This document shows positions 18,900 to 27,744 of a DNA stretch of 64,000 bases, in pieces. The first letter of the stretch is position 1. The number at the start of each line of letters is the position of its first letter. The position numbers and the translations under genes are program-made. Below the pieces are notes generated by a model. It was not told the origin of the DNA. It saw nothing but the letters and a program-made list of their open reading frames with translations, and made no database searches. The stretch comes from Shewanella xiamenensis (GTDB lineage Bacteria; Pseudomonadota; Gammaproteobacteria; Enterobacterales; Shewanellaceae). The stretch lies in assembly GCF_014647135.1 (NCBI RefSeq), contig NZ_BMOP01000004.1, positions 61,496 to 125,495 of the forward strand, read 5' to 3'.

Positions 18900-19296
18900 G
18901 GGAGGCGTCCAGCCCCTCTCCCTCGATGAGTTTATTGATGCCGCAACCCTTTATGCTATGGGAGAAAGTCATATTCCAAGCACGGGCAACTCAGTGGCGG
19001 CGATGGAGCGAGTGAAAGAATCACCACTTGAAGTCACCTTGGAAACTTCCAATGTGGTGACTTTGCATCGACCACAAACGGCATCAAGACCCCTTGATGC
19101 CACGATTGACGACGAACGGCCACATTACCGCAAAGCCACATTTTCACTGAGTGAGGCGGCAATAGCCCATTTAGCAACGCTCTCAGAGGAAAGTGATATT
19201 TCTAAATCTAAATTGATCCGTTTTTTAATTGAACAACATTATGCTTTGCCAACCGCATTGAGGCAGATGCGCGAACAGCAAATAAAACAAGCTTAA
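18859..19296 (+). CDS. Ribbon-helix-helix-like partner of the ParA protein
   Basis: This 145-residue protein has a low-complexity N-terminal half and a C-terminal segment YRKATFSLSEAAIAHLATLSEE followed by SDISKSKLIRFLIEQHY. That beta strand plus two helices has the ribbon-helix-helix pattern found in small centromere-binding partners of short ParA proteins. It starts inside parA in another frame behind GAGGAC, so the two are made together. I infer it binds DNA and stimulates the ATPase; no named family is certain. Confidence 0.72.
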   Translation: MGLSDLKKNAMPSRGGVQPLSLDEFIDAATLYAMGESHIPSTGNSVAAMERVKESPLEVTLETSNVVTLHRPQTASRPLDATIDDERPHYRKATFSLSEAAIAHLATLSEESDISKSKLIRFLIEQHYALPTALRQMREQQIKQA

Positions 19297-19320
19297 TTGC
19301 GCACCATCTCCCACCCTTTA

Positions 19321-19358
19321 CCGATGATCTGAATTAATTAGGTCATCGGACTTTTTTT
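19321..19358 (+). terminator. Terminator of the parA-RHH operon
   Basis: CCGATGA and TCATCGG form a seven-base stem around a 15-base loop, followed by ACTTTTTTT. It separates the ParA pair from the binding-protein gene downstream. Confidence 0.75.
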
Positions 19359-19478
19359 GTCTAAAAAACCGATAAAAAAATTGAGTCAATTTTTTTTACA
19401 AATCTATCCTTAATGTACAGCTGAGCTGATTAATGCTATTGATTAGCATCAATAGCCCGAGTATTTAAGGAGTTATTC

Positions 19479-20924
19479 TTGTTAACACGTTTGTCAATCC
19501 TATTATTCGGACTGGGATTAACGCTAGCACCTCCCGCCTTAGCGGAGTTTTCTTTGGATCAAATTCCCCCCTTGCCGAATAAAACGCCAATCACTTTAGT
19601 TGCCGAAAAAGGCTTTTGGACTGACTATCTCACCCAGCAAATGCTACCCAAATTCACCGAAAAAACTGGTGTTAAAGTCAATGTGATTAGCACCGAACTT
19701 GAAAGCATGTTCGAACTTCAGACCCACGCATTATTAATGGGGGAAGGAAAATACGATCTGCTCACTATGGAGGCTGGCTGGGCAAAAGAATGGGCGGCAA
19801 ACGGCTATACAGTCCCCCTGTTGGAATTAGCAAAACTCTATGATCCCGACGGTGAAAAAGCGATGGAAAGCTACCTCGAACCCTACTATCCATCATTACT
19901 GAATATTTTATCCTACCACGGAGAATTGCACGCAATTCCCTATAATAACTACGTAATGGGAAGTCATTACCGCGCCGATTTATTTGAAAATAAAACCGAA
20001 CAGTCTCACTTTCAACAACGGTTTGGCTACCCACTCAAACCCGCGACCAACTTTCAAGAATTAGAAGATCAAGCCGTCTTCTTTACGCGAAAAGCGGGTG
20101 AACTCCTTGCAGACAAACCATTGACCCATAACTTTTATGGCCTAGCGTTGATGTCGGGTAATAAACCCCATATTAACGATGAGTTTTCCAGCATTATTTG
20201 GAGTTTAGGCGGCGTTTGGATGTGGCCTATTTATGATCAACAAAAAAAACTGACTCACTTTGAAGTTCCGAGTGTCAATCAACAGGCAATTACCGCTGGA
20301 ATAATCTATCGCAAACTAATGCCCTATGCCTATCCTGCTGATGATAAGTTTGCCTTTAATGAAGCCGCGAATGCTATGGCGACGGGACAGGTAGCCATAT
20401 GGCCCTTTGCCTATAACAACCTTTGGCCAGCCTCTTTTAAAGTTGAAGCCAATATACCTGGTGCTCGACTTGGGGTATCTCAAGTCCCCGGAGGAACTCC
20501 TTACAATGGTGCCTATGCCTTTGCGGTGAGCTACGACAGTAAAAATCCACAAGCCGCCTATTGGTTACTCAAATATATGGGCACTTTTGAAGCCCAATAT
20601 GCCTATGCACTTGGCGGCGGAAATCCATGCCGAATGGATGTCGTTACGGCTCCCGAATTTAAACAAGCTTCAAAAAGGTCTGTTGCTGGTGCATTTGAGG
20701 CAAGCCATATTGCTAACTTGTTCTGGTCGACTAAAGTATTGGAAGTAGGACACTTTACCACTACAGCAATGGGGCAGATTTATCCAGAATTAAGCCATGC
20801 TTGTTATGCCGCAAGCCAGCATGAAGCCAATAGTACAGATATTTTTATTGAGTTAAGCACCAAAATTAAACATTTGCAGAACACCTACGGGGAAGTCCCT
20901 GCAATCGACAAGAAAAACAAATGA
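19479..20924 (+). CDS. Periplasmic extracellular solute-binding protein
   Basis: This is a 481-residue sugar-type (family 1) binding protein. A signal peptide is clear (RLSILLFGLGLTLAPPALA). The body has family features such as NKTPITLVAEKGFWTDYLTQQMLPKF, LLTMEAGWAKEWAANGYTVPL and NPQAAYWLLKYM. The start codon is TTG with AAGGAG six bases upstream. No permease or ATPase genes adjoin. Its last codons overlap the ATG of a membrane diguanylate cyclase (ATGA), so it more likely acts as the ligand-sensing part of a signalling pair than as a transporter part. Confidence 0.88.
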   Translation: MLTRLSILLFGLGLTLAPPALAEFSLDQIPPLPNKTPITLVAEKGFWTDYLTQQMLPKFTEKTGVKVNVISTELESMFELQTHALLMGEGKYDLLTMEAGWAKEWAANGYTVPLLELAKLYDPDGEKAMESYLEPYYPSLLNILSYHGELHAIPYNNYVMGSHYRADLFENKTEQSHFQQRFGYPLKPATNFQELEDQAVFFTRKAGELLADKPLTHNFYGLALMSGNKPHINDEFSSIIWSLGGVWMWPIYDQQKKLTHFEVPSVNQQAITAGIIYRKLMPYAYPADDKFAFNEAANAMATGQVAIWPFAYNNLWPASFKVEANIPGARLGVSQVPGGTPYNGAYAFAVSYDSKNPQAAYWLLKYMGTFEAQYAYALGGGNPCRMDVVTAPEFKQASKRSVAGAFEASHIANLFWSTKVLEVGHFTTTAMGQIYPELSHACYAASQHEANSTDIFIELSTKIKHLQNTYGEVPAIDKKNK

Positions 20925-22645
20925 ACTCAAAACGACTGACCAGTCTTAAACAGAAAATTACGCTAGCCTTCTATATTATTCTCGGCATGGCGTTACTCAA
21001 TGGCATTATCGCTATCCTATTGTCACAACAATTGAGAACTGAAATTGAGCAACTGGTAAATAGTGATGTCGTGAAAGTCACCACTGCGCTGCAACTAGCG
21101 AAAAACAGTGAAAGGTTGCAAATTATCACCACAGAATTAAACCACTATGATACTGAGCAACAACGACTGTCCCTACTTTCAGAGTTAACTAATCAATGGG
21201 AGCATTTGTTAAAAGATACAAAGGTATTACTAAGTCTTGAAACCACTCCCGAGATGTATCAAGCCCTAAACACAACGATTGATACTCAGCTTTATTATCA
21301 ACAACAACTCCCATTGCTCAATACGCTTACGGACAGTGCTTTACAGGCAAAGTTACAGGCACAAAATATTCAAACAAATTTGGCCGGTATGTCATCAGCA
21401 TTTTCTGATGAAATGCAGACTCAACTGAATCAGACCCATGAACGTTTCGCTCTATTAGTTGACCATAAAGATCTCAGTGGAATTACCGACAATCAGATAG
21501 AACATCAAGCTATTTCGGAATACCTGCACCAAGGTGAGCACCTGTTTGTGTTATTAGATGAAGTAAAAAATACCCCAAATATAGCGACGTTAAATCACCT
21601 TCAACGGGAAGCGATGCGACGACTTATTCAAATGGAAAATATCGTCGCGTCTATGCATTCGAGTAATACAATTTATCTCAACTGGTTATCGCAAATAAAA
21701 CAAAACATGGTTGGCAATGACAACTTATTTGAGCTATCCCGTAATGCCTTAAAAAGTACTCAAATAGCCAATGCTCATTTTGGCTATCAAGCCAGTGCAG
21801 CGAGGCAAATAGCAACCTTCACCCAAGAGTTAGTCAACCATGTTGAAGATGAAATTCAGATCGCAGGCACCGATCTCAAGAGTGATAGTACCTCGTTTGT
21901 CATCCTCATCTTTTGTGGAGGTATTCTTTATTGCTTTTTTATCTGGCTCACCAGTTGGCACTTTATTGCTAAAGGTATTATTAAACCCGTGATTGAGACT
22001 CGTGATGCAATGAATGCCATCGCCAATGAAAAACTCGATACCCAAATGCCGATTACCGATAACCTTGAACTGCAACAAATGGTGAGTTCACTTGAAACCC
22101 TAAAAACTTACGCAGCTCAAGTTAAAGCGATGGCGGAAACCGATGGACTCACTGGATGCTATAATCGCCGCTATTTAGATAGCCAAATACTAAAAGAATT
22201 GAGTTACGCCAACGATCATAATATGCCATTGAGTATTGTGATGTTCGATTTAGATCACTTTAAGGAATTTAATGATCAATATGGCCATGTTGTCGGTGAT
22301 CAATGCTTAAAACAGATCGTCGAGGCCACCAAAGCAATTCTACAACGTCCCACAGATATTCTAGCTCGCTATGGTGGTGAAGAATTTATGTTACTCTTGC
22401 CCTCAAGCCATATTGAAGATGCTTACAAAATTGCCGAACATCTGCGCGAAACCATTATAGACTTGCATATTCCCCATCAAGGCTCATCAAACATGGGGAT
22501 TGTCACCATTAGCTTAGGAATTGCCTGCTGGCAACCTCCGCAATTACTCGATGCAAACAAGCTGATAAGCCATGTTGATGAGGCGCTCTATCGTGCCAAA
22601 CTAGCAGGGCGAAATCGCACAGAAGTCTTCATTGGCGCTCACTAA
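20921..22645 (+). CDS. Membrane-bound diguanylate cyclase with periplasmic sensor
   Basis: GGDEF proteins make cyclic di-GMP from two GTP. Membrane spans lie near residues 14-34 and 325-347 (VILIFCGGILYCFFIWLTSW), enclosing a helical periplasmic region of about 290 residues. A HAMP-like stretch follows the second span. The GGDEF domain covers about 405-570, with AETDGLTGCYNRRYLD, FDLDHFKEFND and the active site GGEEF. RxxD (RPTD) lies five residues before it, so the product-inhibition site is present. It is translationally coupled to the binding-protein gene, its likely input. Confidence 0.93.
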   Translation: MNSKRLTSLKQKITLAFYIILGMALLNGIIAILLSQQLRTEIEQLVNSDVVKVTTALQLAKNSERLQIITTELNHYDTEQQRLSLLSELTNQWEHLLKDTKVLLSLETTPEMYQALNTTIDTQLYYQQQLPLLNTLTDSALQAKLQAQNIQTNLAGMSSAFSDEMQTQLNQTHERFALLVDHKDLSGITDNQIEHQAISEYLHQGEHLFVLLDEVKNTPNIATLNHLQREAMRRLIQMENIVASMHSSNTIYLNWLSQIKQNMVGNDNLFELSRNALKSTQIANAHFGYQASAARQIATFTQELVNHVEDEIQIAGTDLKSDSTSFVILIFCGGILYCFFIWLTSWHFIAKGIIKPVIETRDAMNAIANEKLDTQMPITDNLELQQMVSSLETLKTYAAQVKAMAETDGLTGCYNRRYLDSQILKELSYANDHNMPLSIVMFDLDHFKEFNDQYGHVVGDQCLKQIVEATKAILQRPTDILARYGGEEFMLLLPSSHIEDAYKIAEHLRETIIDLHIPHQGSSNMGIVTISLGIACWQPPQLLDANKLISHVDEALYRAKLAGRNRTEVFIGAH

Positions 22646-22767
22646 CACCACTCATCCCGCATTAAGCCGCTCACTGAAAGCGTTTTATTTTTAACCAAAG
22701 GATTGAGTTCAGTACGCTCAATCCCCATTAGCTAATATAACTGACACCAATACCACACTGAGGGACT

Positions 22768-23592
22768 ATGCTCGCCAGTTTAACGATTCTAATATTTGGC
22801 CTCAGTGCGATTGCTTGGTTGGCCTCCAGTCGTTGGCGCAAAAACCTCCGTCGTAAACAAGTGATGGCAAGCCCCTTTCCAAAGACTTGGCGAGCAATAC
22901 TAAAAAGAAGACTTCCATTTTTTCATGCATTACCTGCAGATCTTCAATTGCAACTTAAACGTCATATTCAGGTATTTTTAGATGAAAAGCATTTTGTTGG
23001 CTGCGATGGTTTACTCATAACCGATGAAATTCGAGTCACTATTGCTGCCCAAGCATGCCTACTGCTACTTAATCGCAAGACCGATTTCTACCCTAAACTA
23101 AGACAAATTTTGGTCTACCCCGATGCATTTATAGTCGACAGCCAACGACAAGATCCATCAGGCTTAATCAGGGAGCAACGTAACGTACTCGCTGGAGAAT
23201 CATGGGAGCAGGGACAAGTAATACTTTCATGGAAAAATACGCTTGAGGGCGCTGCCAATCCACACGATGGCAACAATGTTGTCATCCATGAGTTTGCCCA
23301 TCAATTAGATCAAGAGGATGGCCACGCCAATGGCGCCCCAATTTTAGCTCGTGGCCAAGATTATCTGTCTTGGTCAAGCGTATTTAATCAAGCATTTAAT
23401 GAACTAGTTGAAGATACTGCCATCGGTAAACCAGCCCTATTTAATGGCTACGGGGCTACCAACCCAGCAGAATTTTTTGCCGTAGCGACCGAAGTTTTTT
23501 TTGAAAAACCAGCAGAACTCAACCAAGAACATCCAGCACTTTATCGAGAGTTAAGTCATTTCTATCAAGTTGATCCGCTCAATTGGCACTGA
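22768..23592 (+). CDS. mtfA: MtfA-type zinc peptidase (M90 family)
   Basis: This 274-residue protein has the zinc motif VVIHEFAHQLDQEDG (HExxH), with a downstream AEFFAVATEVFFE supplying the expected third ligand. E. coli MtfA binds the glucose repressor Mlc (DgsA) and has aminopeptidase activity. The N-terminal LASLTILIFGLSAIAWLASS is hydrophobic, so this version may be membrane-anchored, whereas E. coli MtfA is cytosolic. No mlc gene is in the window. Confidence 0.86.
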   Translation: MLASLTILIFGLSAIAWLASSRWRKNLRRKQVMASPFPKTWRAILKRRLPFFHALPADLQLQLKRHIQVFLDEKHFVGCDGLLITDEIRVTIAAQACLLLLNRKTDFYPKLRQILVYPDAFIVDSQRQDPSGLIREQRNVLAGESWEQGQVILSWKNTLEGAANPHDGNNVVIHEFAHQLDQEDGHANGAPILARGQDYLSWSSVFNQAFNELVEDTAIGKPALFNGYGATNPAEFFAVATEVFFEKPAELNQEHPALYRELSHFYQVDPLNWH

Positions 23593-23627
23593 TGTGATTA
23601 CAAAGTAATAAACACAAGGAATATCCT

Positions 23628-24194
23628 ATGACAATAATAGCTAAATACAAACATCTTTCAGCCACTTCGCATAATGCCACTCGGCAAAATTCAAGTCGAT
23701 TCTGTACCACTATGTTCATTCTTGTTGTGGTCGCGTTACTCTTCAGCTCGAATAACCATGCTAATGATAATAATGCCATCACACCAGCAACAAGCGGCAT
23801 ATCAGCCGATGAACAAGCCGCAGCTCAAGTACTTGATCAATTGAATCAATATTCCAGTAGTGCCGATTGGGATAAATATTTTTCACTGTATCGTCAGGAT
23901 GGGATTTTTATCGGAACGGATGCGAATGAACGTTGGGGAATGGCAGAATTTGAACACTATTCCCGTCCCACAAAAGGCTGGCGCTACGATTTAACTTCGC
24001 GCCATTTAGTGCAGCATGGTGATGTAATTCTGTTCGACGAACTGCTCAATAGTCCGAGTTATGGCGTGAGTCGTGGTACAGGAACATTAATCAAAACCAA
24101 TGGAGAATGGAAAATAGCTCAATATCATTTAAGTTTTCCCATCCCCAATGGTATAGCGAAAAAAATCACTGCTGAAATTAAAAAAGCACAGTAA
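23628..24194 (+). CDS. Exported NTF2/SnoaL-like protein
   Basis: A long N-terminal region precedes a hydrophobic stretch (FILVVVALLFSS) at about residues 30-41, so it is either exported or anchored by this segment. The mature part from about residue 60 (AAAQVLDQLNQYSSSADWDKYFSLYRQDGIFIGTDA) and the C-terminal GTGTLIKTNGEWKIAQYHLSF look like the NTF2/SnoaL cone fold. AAGGA seven bases before the first ATG supports that start; the Met at residue 29 is an alternative. The function is unknown. Confidence 0.78.
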   Translation: MTIIAKYKHLSATSHNATRQNSSRFCTTMFILVVVALLFSSNNHANDNNAITPATSGISADEQAAAQVLDQLNQYSSSADWDKYFSLYRQDGIFIGTDANERWGMAEFEHYSRPTKGWRYDLTSRHLVQHGDVILFDELLNSPSYGVSRGTGTLIKTNGEWKIAQYHLSFPIPNGIAKKITAEIKKAQ

Positions 24195-24198
24195 ATCG

Positions 24199-25662
24199 TT
24201 ATTTTAAGGACACGGTAAAACACACATTTGCCAGCTGTGAGAAGTGGATGAAAGCTTGAAAATCCACTTCTGTAAAACACCTCTCAGATGGTCCTCTGTC
24301 TGCATAATAAAAGCCGATCACTTTATTATCCACCAACAAGGGCGCCACTAAAAAACCCGACTCTGGCAATTGCACTTTTAACTCACGACATTGTTCTTGC
24401 CATTTTTTGGCACTCGGATTATCAACCCAAAGTGACTCCTTATGCTCCATCGCCATTGGAAATAACCCCTTCTTATCCCCAAGTTCGATAATAAATAATC
24501 GTTTCATTTCCTCTGCATCTCTGCCAAGCATAATTCTTGGCTGTAGCTGTTTACGGCTAGGAGACAACAGCAACACACCACAGCGATCAACTCCAACCCC
24601 CTCTAAAATACCCTCAAGTACGGTTTGCATGATTTGATTAAAATCGGCTTTATTGATTGCAAAAGCGGTAAGCTCACGCAGTTTAGCTAATTGGATATTT
24701 AAATTGGCGGCAAAAATCGGTAGTTCTACTTCTGGCAAACGAGACTCAAGCTTATCGAGCCTCTTGGGATCAGGTAGATAGTCAATCAACACTTTAGCGC
24801 CATAGGCTTCAGCTAATTTATGGGTCGCCTTGGTACAACGCTGCATTCTTAAGGTAAATTCACTCTCATCCAGCCCGGTAAAGTTGGCCGCTTGAGTTAT
24901 AAATTTCTCAAGATCGATCTGATCTGGTATCGCCACAGAGAGCGTTTCGCAAAGTTTATCCGCTAAAAATATGCAGCGTATTTCAGGACGAGCGTCATCG
25001 GGATTATTTACCGCTTGGATCAATAATTCCCCCAATCCCCAATGGCGAGCAATACTCTGGGTTAGTTGTGAAAAAGAGGTACCTAATGATTCACGAATAA
25101 GAGTTCGCTCTTCTGCTGGAGTTTCACATTTCGTTAATTGGCTATCGAGGGTTTCGGTAAATTCTCCCCCTATACTCCAAAACGCACTCTCACCAATATG
25201 AAAAAGCAAACAAGCTATAAAGGCCTCCTCTTGAATATCATCATCATAATGACTGAGCATCATCCGAGTTAACATCGCAGCTTGAAATGCCTTAGCCATT
25301 AATTTGATTAATCTTTGATATACTGAAGGCGAGAGGTTTTTACTTTCTAACAAGCTAGATAATAATTGTGCAGTGATACAAATATTACGAACTGCATCAA
25401 AACCAAGCACAATAGCGGCTCGGCTTACAGTAGAAATTTGCGTACTGCCCTTATGGTAAATAGCGCTATTTGCGACCCGTAAAATACGTGATGTGAGGGC
25501 GTTATCATGCATCACGCTACGCCCTAATAAGGCAAGTGAAGAAACGTCATCCTTGGCAAGCTTTTCTAACGTTTGGACGGTGGAACAAAGCGCTGGCATT
25601 TCCAACTCACTTATCCGTTTTGTCCAGTAATCAACCCCTTTATTAGTATTATTAGGTTTCAA
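24199..25662 (-). CDS. HDOD-GAF signalling protein
   Basis: This 487-residue protein has an N-terminal HDOD domain at about residues 15-205 (MPALCSTVQTLEKLAKDD, SVMHDNALTSRILRVANSAIY, STVSRAAIVLGFDAVRNICI) and a C-terminal GAF domain at about 335-480. HDOD lacks the metal-binding residues of HD hydrolases and usually scaffolds signalling. It converges on the NTF2-like gene with only four bases between stops. Its effect is unknown; a role in c-di-GMP or stress control is only suggested by context. Confidence 0.87.
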   Translation of the reverse strand: MKPNNTNKGVDYWTKRISELEMPALCSTVQTLEKLAKDDVSSLALLGRSVMHDNALTSRILRVANSAIYHKGSTQISTVSRAAIVLGFDAVRNICITAQLLSSLLESKNLSPSVYQRLIKLMAKAFQAAMLTRMMLSHYDDDIQEEAFIACLLFHIGESAFWSIGGEFTETLDSQLTKCETPAEERTLIRESLGTSFSQLTQSIARHWGLGELLIQAVNNPDDARPEIRCIFLADKLCETLSVAIPDQIDLEKFITQAANFTGLDESEFTLRMQRCTKATHKLAEAYGAKVLIDYLPDPKRLDKLESRLPEVELPIFAANLNIQLAKLRELTAFAINKADFNQIMQTVLEGILEGVGVDRCGVLLLSPSRKQLQPRIMLGRDAEEMKRLFIIELGDKKGLFPMAMEHKESLWVDNPSAKKWQEQCRELKVQLPESGFLVAPLLVDNKVIGFYYADRGPSERCFTEVDFQAFIHFSQLANVCFTVSLK

Positions 25663-25792
25663 CCTAGCTTTCCCTTGATGGTTTAATGTTATTGTTTTTA
25701 GTATAGATAGGCTTAAAAAATTCGCCTTGCATCTGGTTCACAATTCAACGATTGATTTTTAAATCCGCAATAGGCTGAACTGAAAACAAAGA

Positions 25793-25818
25793 AAAGCCCA
25801 AGGTTTAACTTGGACTTT
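25793..25818 (-). terminator. Terminator of ltaE
   Basis: An imperfect stem, AAAGTCCAAG against CTTGGGCTTT on the minus strand, is followed by TCTTTG just beyond the ltaE stop. Confidence 0.65.
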
Positions 25819-25824
25819 AATCAA

Positions 25825-26838
25825 TTACGCCTGCAGATGTAATTTAAAAACCCGCAGTACTTTATCAATATCCTGGCGCGAGACATCTTTATGGGTAACA
25901 AAACGTATGGTACGCCCAGGACTAATCAAAATGCCCTCATTACGACAGCGTTGCGCTAAGGACTGTTCATCGATATGAGAAGCTAAGGTTGCAAACACCA
26001 TATTGGTTTGAACGGATGGCAAGTCAATTTCAAACTCGTCTAATAGGCTTAACTGTTGGGCCAGATATGTAGCGTTTTGATGATCATCTGCCAATCTTTC
26101 AACTTGCGCAGTTAGAGCTAACTCCCCCGCAGCTGCTAGAATCCCAGCTTGACGCATACCGCCACCAAGCATTTTTCGCCAACGCGTCGCTTTTTTAATG
26201 AGGCGTTCATCGCCTAAGAGTAACGATCCGACTGGCGCGCATAATCCCTTTGATAAACAGATCGAAACAGAATCAAAGTGTACGGCGATATCAGCAATAG
26301 CGATCCCTTGTGCCACTGCGGCATTAGCCACTCTTGCACCATCTAAATGAATTTTTAAACCGCGCTGAAAAGCCAGTGCCTGCGCATTGGCAAGATAAGT
26401 TTGGGGCAACACTTTCCCCCCGATAGTATTTTCCAAACTCAGCAAGCGCGTTCGGGCAAAATGAATATCATCAGGCTTGATTGCCGCTTCAATTTCGCTA
26501 AGAGCAATAGTCCCATCTAATTGATTTGTTAGCGGTTGTGGTTGAATACTACCTAACACCGCCGCACCACCACCTTCAAATTTATAGTTATGAGCTTGCT
26601 GACCGCATAGATATTCATCCCCGCGCTCACAATGCGACATCAAAGCCAGTAGATTGGCTTGGGTGCCAGATGCCGTAAAAAGTGCTCCCTCAAAACCAAA
26701 CATCTCGGCGGCCATGTCCTGTAAACGGTTAACGCTCGGATCATCACCATAAACATCATCACCCACTTCAGCCCTCGCCATGGCTAAACGCATTGCCTCA
26801 GTAGGCTGGGTTACAGTATCACTGCGTAAATCTATCAT
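25825..26838 (-). CDS. ltaE: Low-specificity L-threonine aldolase
   Basis: This PLP enzyme cleaves threonine and allo-threonine to glycine and acetaldehyde. It begins MIDLRSDTVTQPTEAMR, the family opening. FTASGTQANLLALMSHC binds the cofactor phosphate, HLDGARVANAAV supplies the Asp and Arg, and the Schiff-base lysine is in ICLSKGLCAPVGS. The length of 337 matches E. coli LtaE (333). It stands alone with its own terminator. Confidence 0.95.
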   Translation of the reverse strand: MIDLRSDTVTQPTEAMRLAMARAEVGDDVYGDDPSVNRLQDMAAEMFGFEGALFTASGTQANLLALMSHCERGDEYLCGQQAHNYKFEGGGAAVLGSIQPQPLTNQLDGTIALSEIEAAIKPDDIHFARTRLLSLENTIGGKVLPQTYLANAQALAFQRGLKIHLDGARVANAAVAQGIAIADIAVHFDSVSICLSKGLCAPVGSLLLGDERLIKKATRWRKMLGGGMRQAGILAAAGELALTAQVERLADDHQNATYLAQQLSLLDEFEIDLPSVQTNMVFATLASHIDEQSLAQRCRNEGILISPGRTIRFVTHKDVSRQDIDKVLRVFKLHLQA

Positions 26839-26975
26839 TTTGTCCTCAACTTCTTCTGCCTATCCCCTATGCGCATATCAAACACGCCTCGCGACTCTAG
26901 CCTTAAAGAAAAAAATTGTATAGCTTGCTGATATAGCTGCCGATAAAACATACAACCTAATGCAAAATTTAATCT

Positions 26976-26994
26976 GATATAATTGATTTATATC
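26976..26994. promoter_or_regulatory. Dyad in the ltaE/ompA-like gap
   Basis: GATATA-N7-TATATC lies between divergent genes, 138 bases before ltaE and 126 before the OmpA-like gene. It could be an operator but is AT-rich and may be chance. Confidence 0.3.
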
Positions 26995-27119
26995 GAATAA
27001 ATGGCAAAACTTGGCGTTATAACGTTTAAAAGCTACAATAGCCAACTAGGATGCTCCTGCTAAAGCAATGCCAATCTCCTAGTGATTTTGACTGCTAGAT
27101 ATTAAACATAAGGTGATTT

Positions 27120-27713
27120 GTGGTGAATATATCCGTAATGCAATGGATTAAACTAGCCTCTTTAGCATTGAGTTTAACCCTAATGCTACCAGCTTATGCG
27201 TGGCAGGATACAGATCAAGATGGCGTGCCCGATATTAAAGATGCCTGCCCCAACACAACCGCTAACACTAGGGTGATGGCAAATGGCTGTGTTTATGAAG
27301 TCGAAGCCACGGCCACTAATATTCAATGTAATCTCAATGACCCCAGCACCTATTCAGCTCCTGATTGTCATCATATTGAGACAGCCATTGTGTATTTTGA
27401 GTTTGCGATAGCAGAGGTAGATTTATCGCAGTGGAAAGCATTAGCCTTAGTCAAAGCATTTTTAGAGTCAAATACTGATGTTCATTTAATCTTGGTTGGG
27501 CACACAGATATTGTCGGCACACCTGAGTTTAATTATCAGTTATCACTTCAACGTGCGCAAAATGTGAAACAAATTTTGGTTGAAGACTATGGATTCAACC
27601 CAAATCGCTTTACCGTTGTCGGTAAAGGTATATCTGAACCAGTAGCAGATAATCGTTCCAGCGAAGGTCGCAGATTAAATCGACGAGTACAATTTTTCGT
27701 CAATAATAAGTAG
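27120..27713 (+). CDS. OmpA-family protein with one thrombospondin type 3 repeat
   Basis: A signal peptide (LASLALSLTLMLPAYAW) is followed by DTDQDGVPDIKDACPNT, a calcium-binding thrombospondin type 3 repeat. The C-terminal OmpA peptidoglycan-binding domain, at about residues 90-195, includes VHLILVGHTDIVGTPEFNYQLS and ends with RRLNRRVQFFV. There is no beta-barrel, so the protein is probably periplasmic and bound to peptidoglycan. The start is GTG with AAGGTG upstream. An mscS-type gene follows 31 bases later. Confidence 0.88.
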   Translation: MVNISVMQWIKLASLALSLTLMLPAYAWQDTDQDGVPDIKDACPNTTANTRVMANGCVYEVEATATNIQCNLNDPSTYSAPDCHHIETAIVYFEFAIAEVDLSQWKALALVKAFLESNTDVHLILVGHTDIVGTPEFNYQLSLQRAQNVKQILVEDYGFNPNRFTVVGKGISEPVADNRSSEGRRLNRRVQFFVNNK

Positions 27714-27744
27714 TTTTGTTAGCGTATTTTTAGGGAGTAATTTA

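Noticed and set aside
18117..19296. ParA pair as evidence of a prophage or integrated plasmid
   Set aside because: No integrase, attachment site, replication or phage genes surround it; only the two genes are present.
19479..20924. Binding protein as part of an ABC importer
   Set aside because: No permease or ATPase gene lies nearby and the gene is coupled to a GGDEF protein; a signalling role fits better, though transport by distant parts is not excluded.
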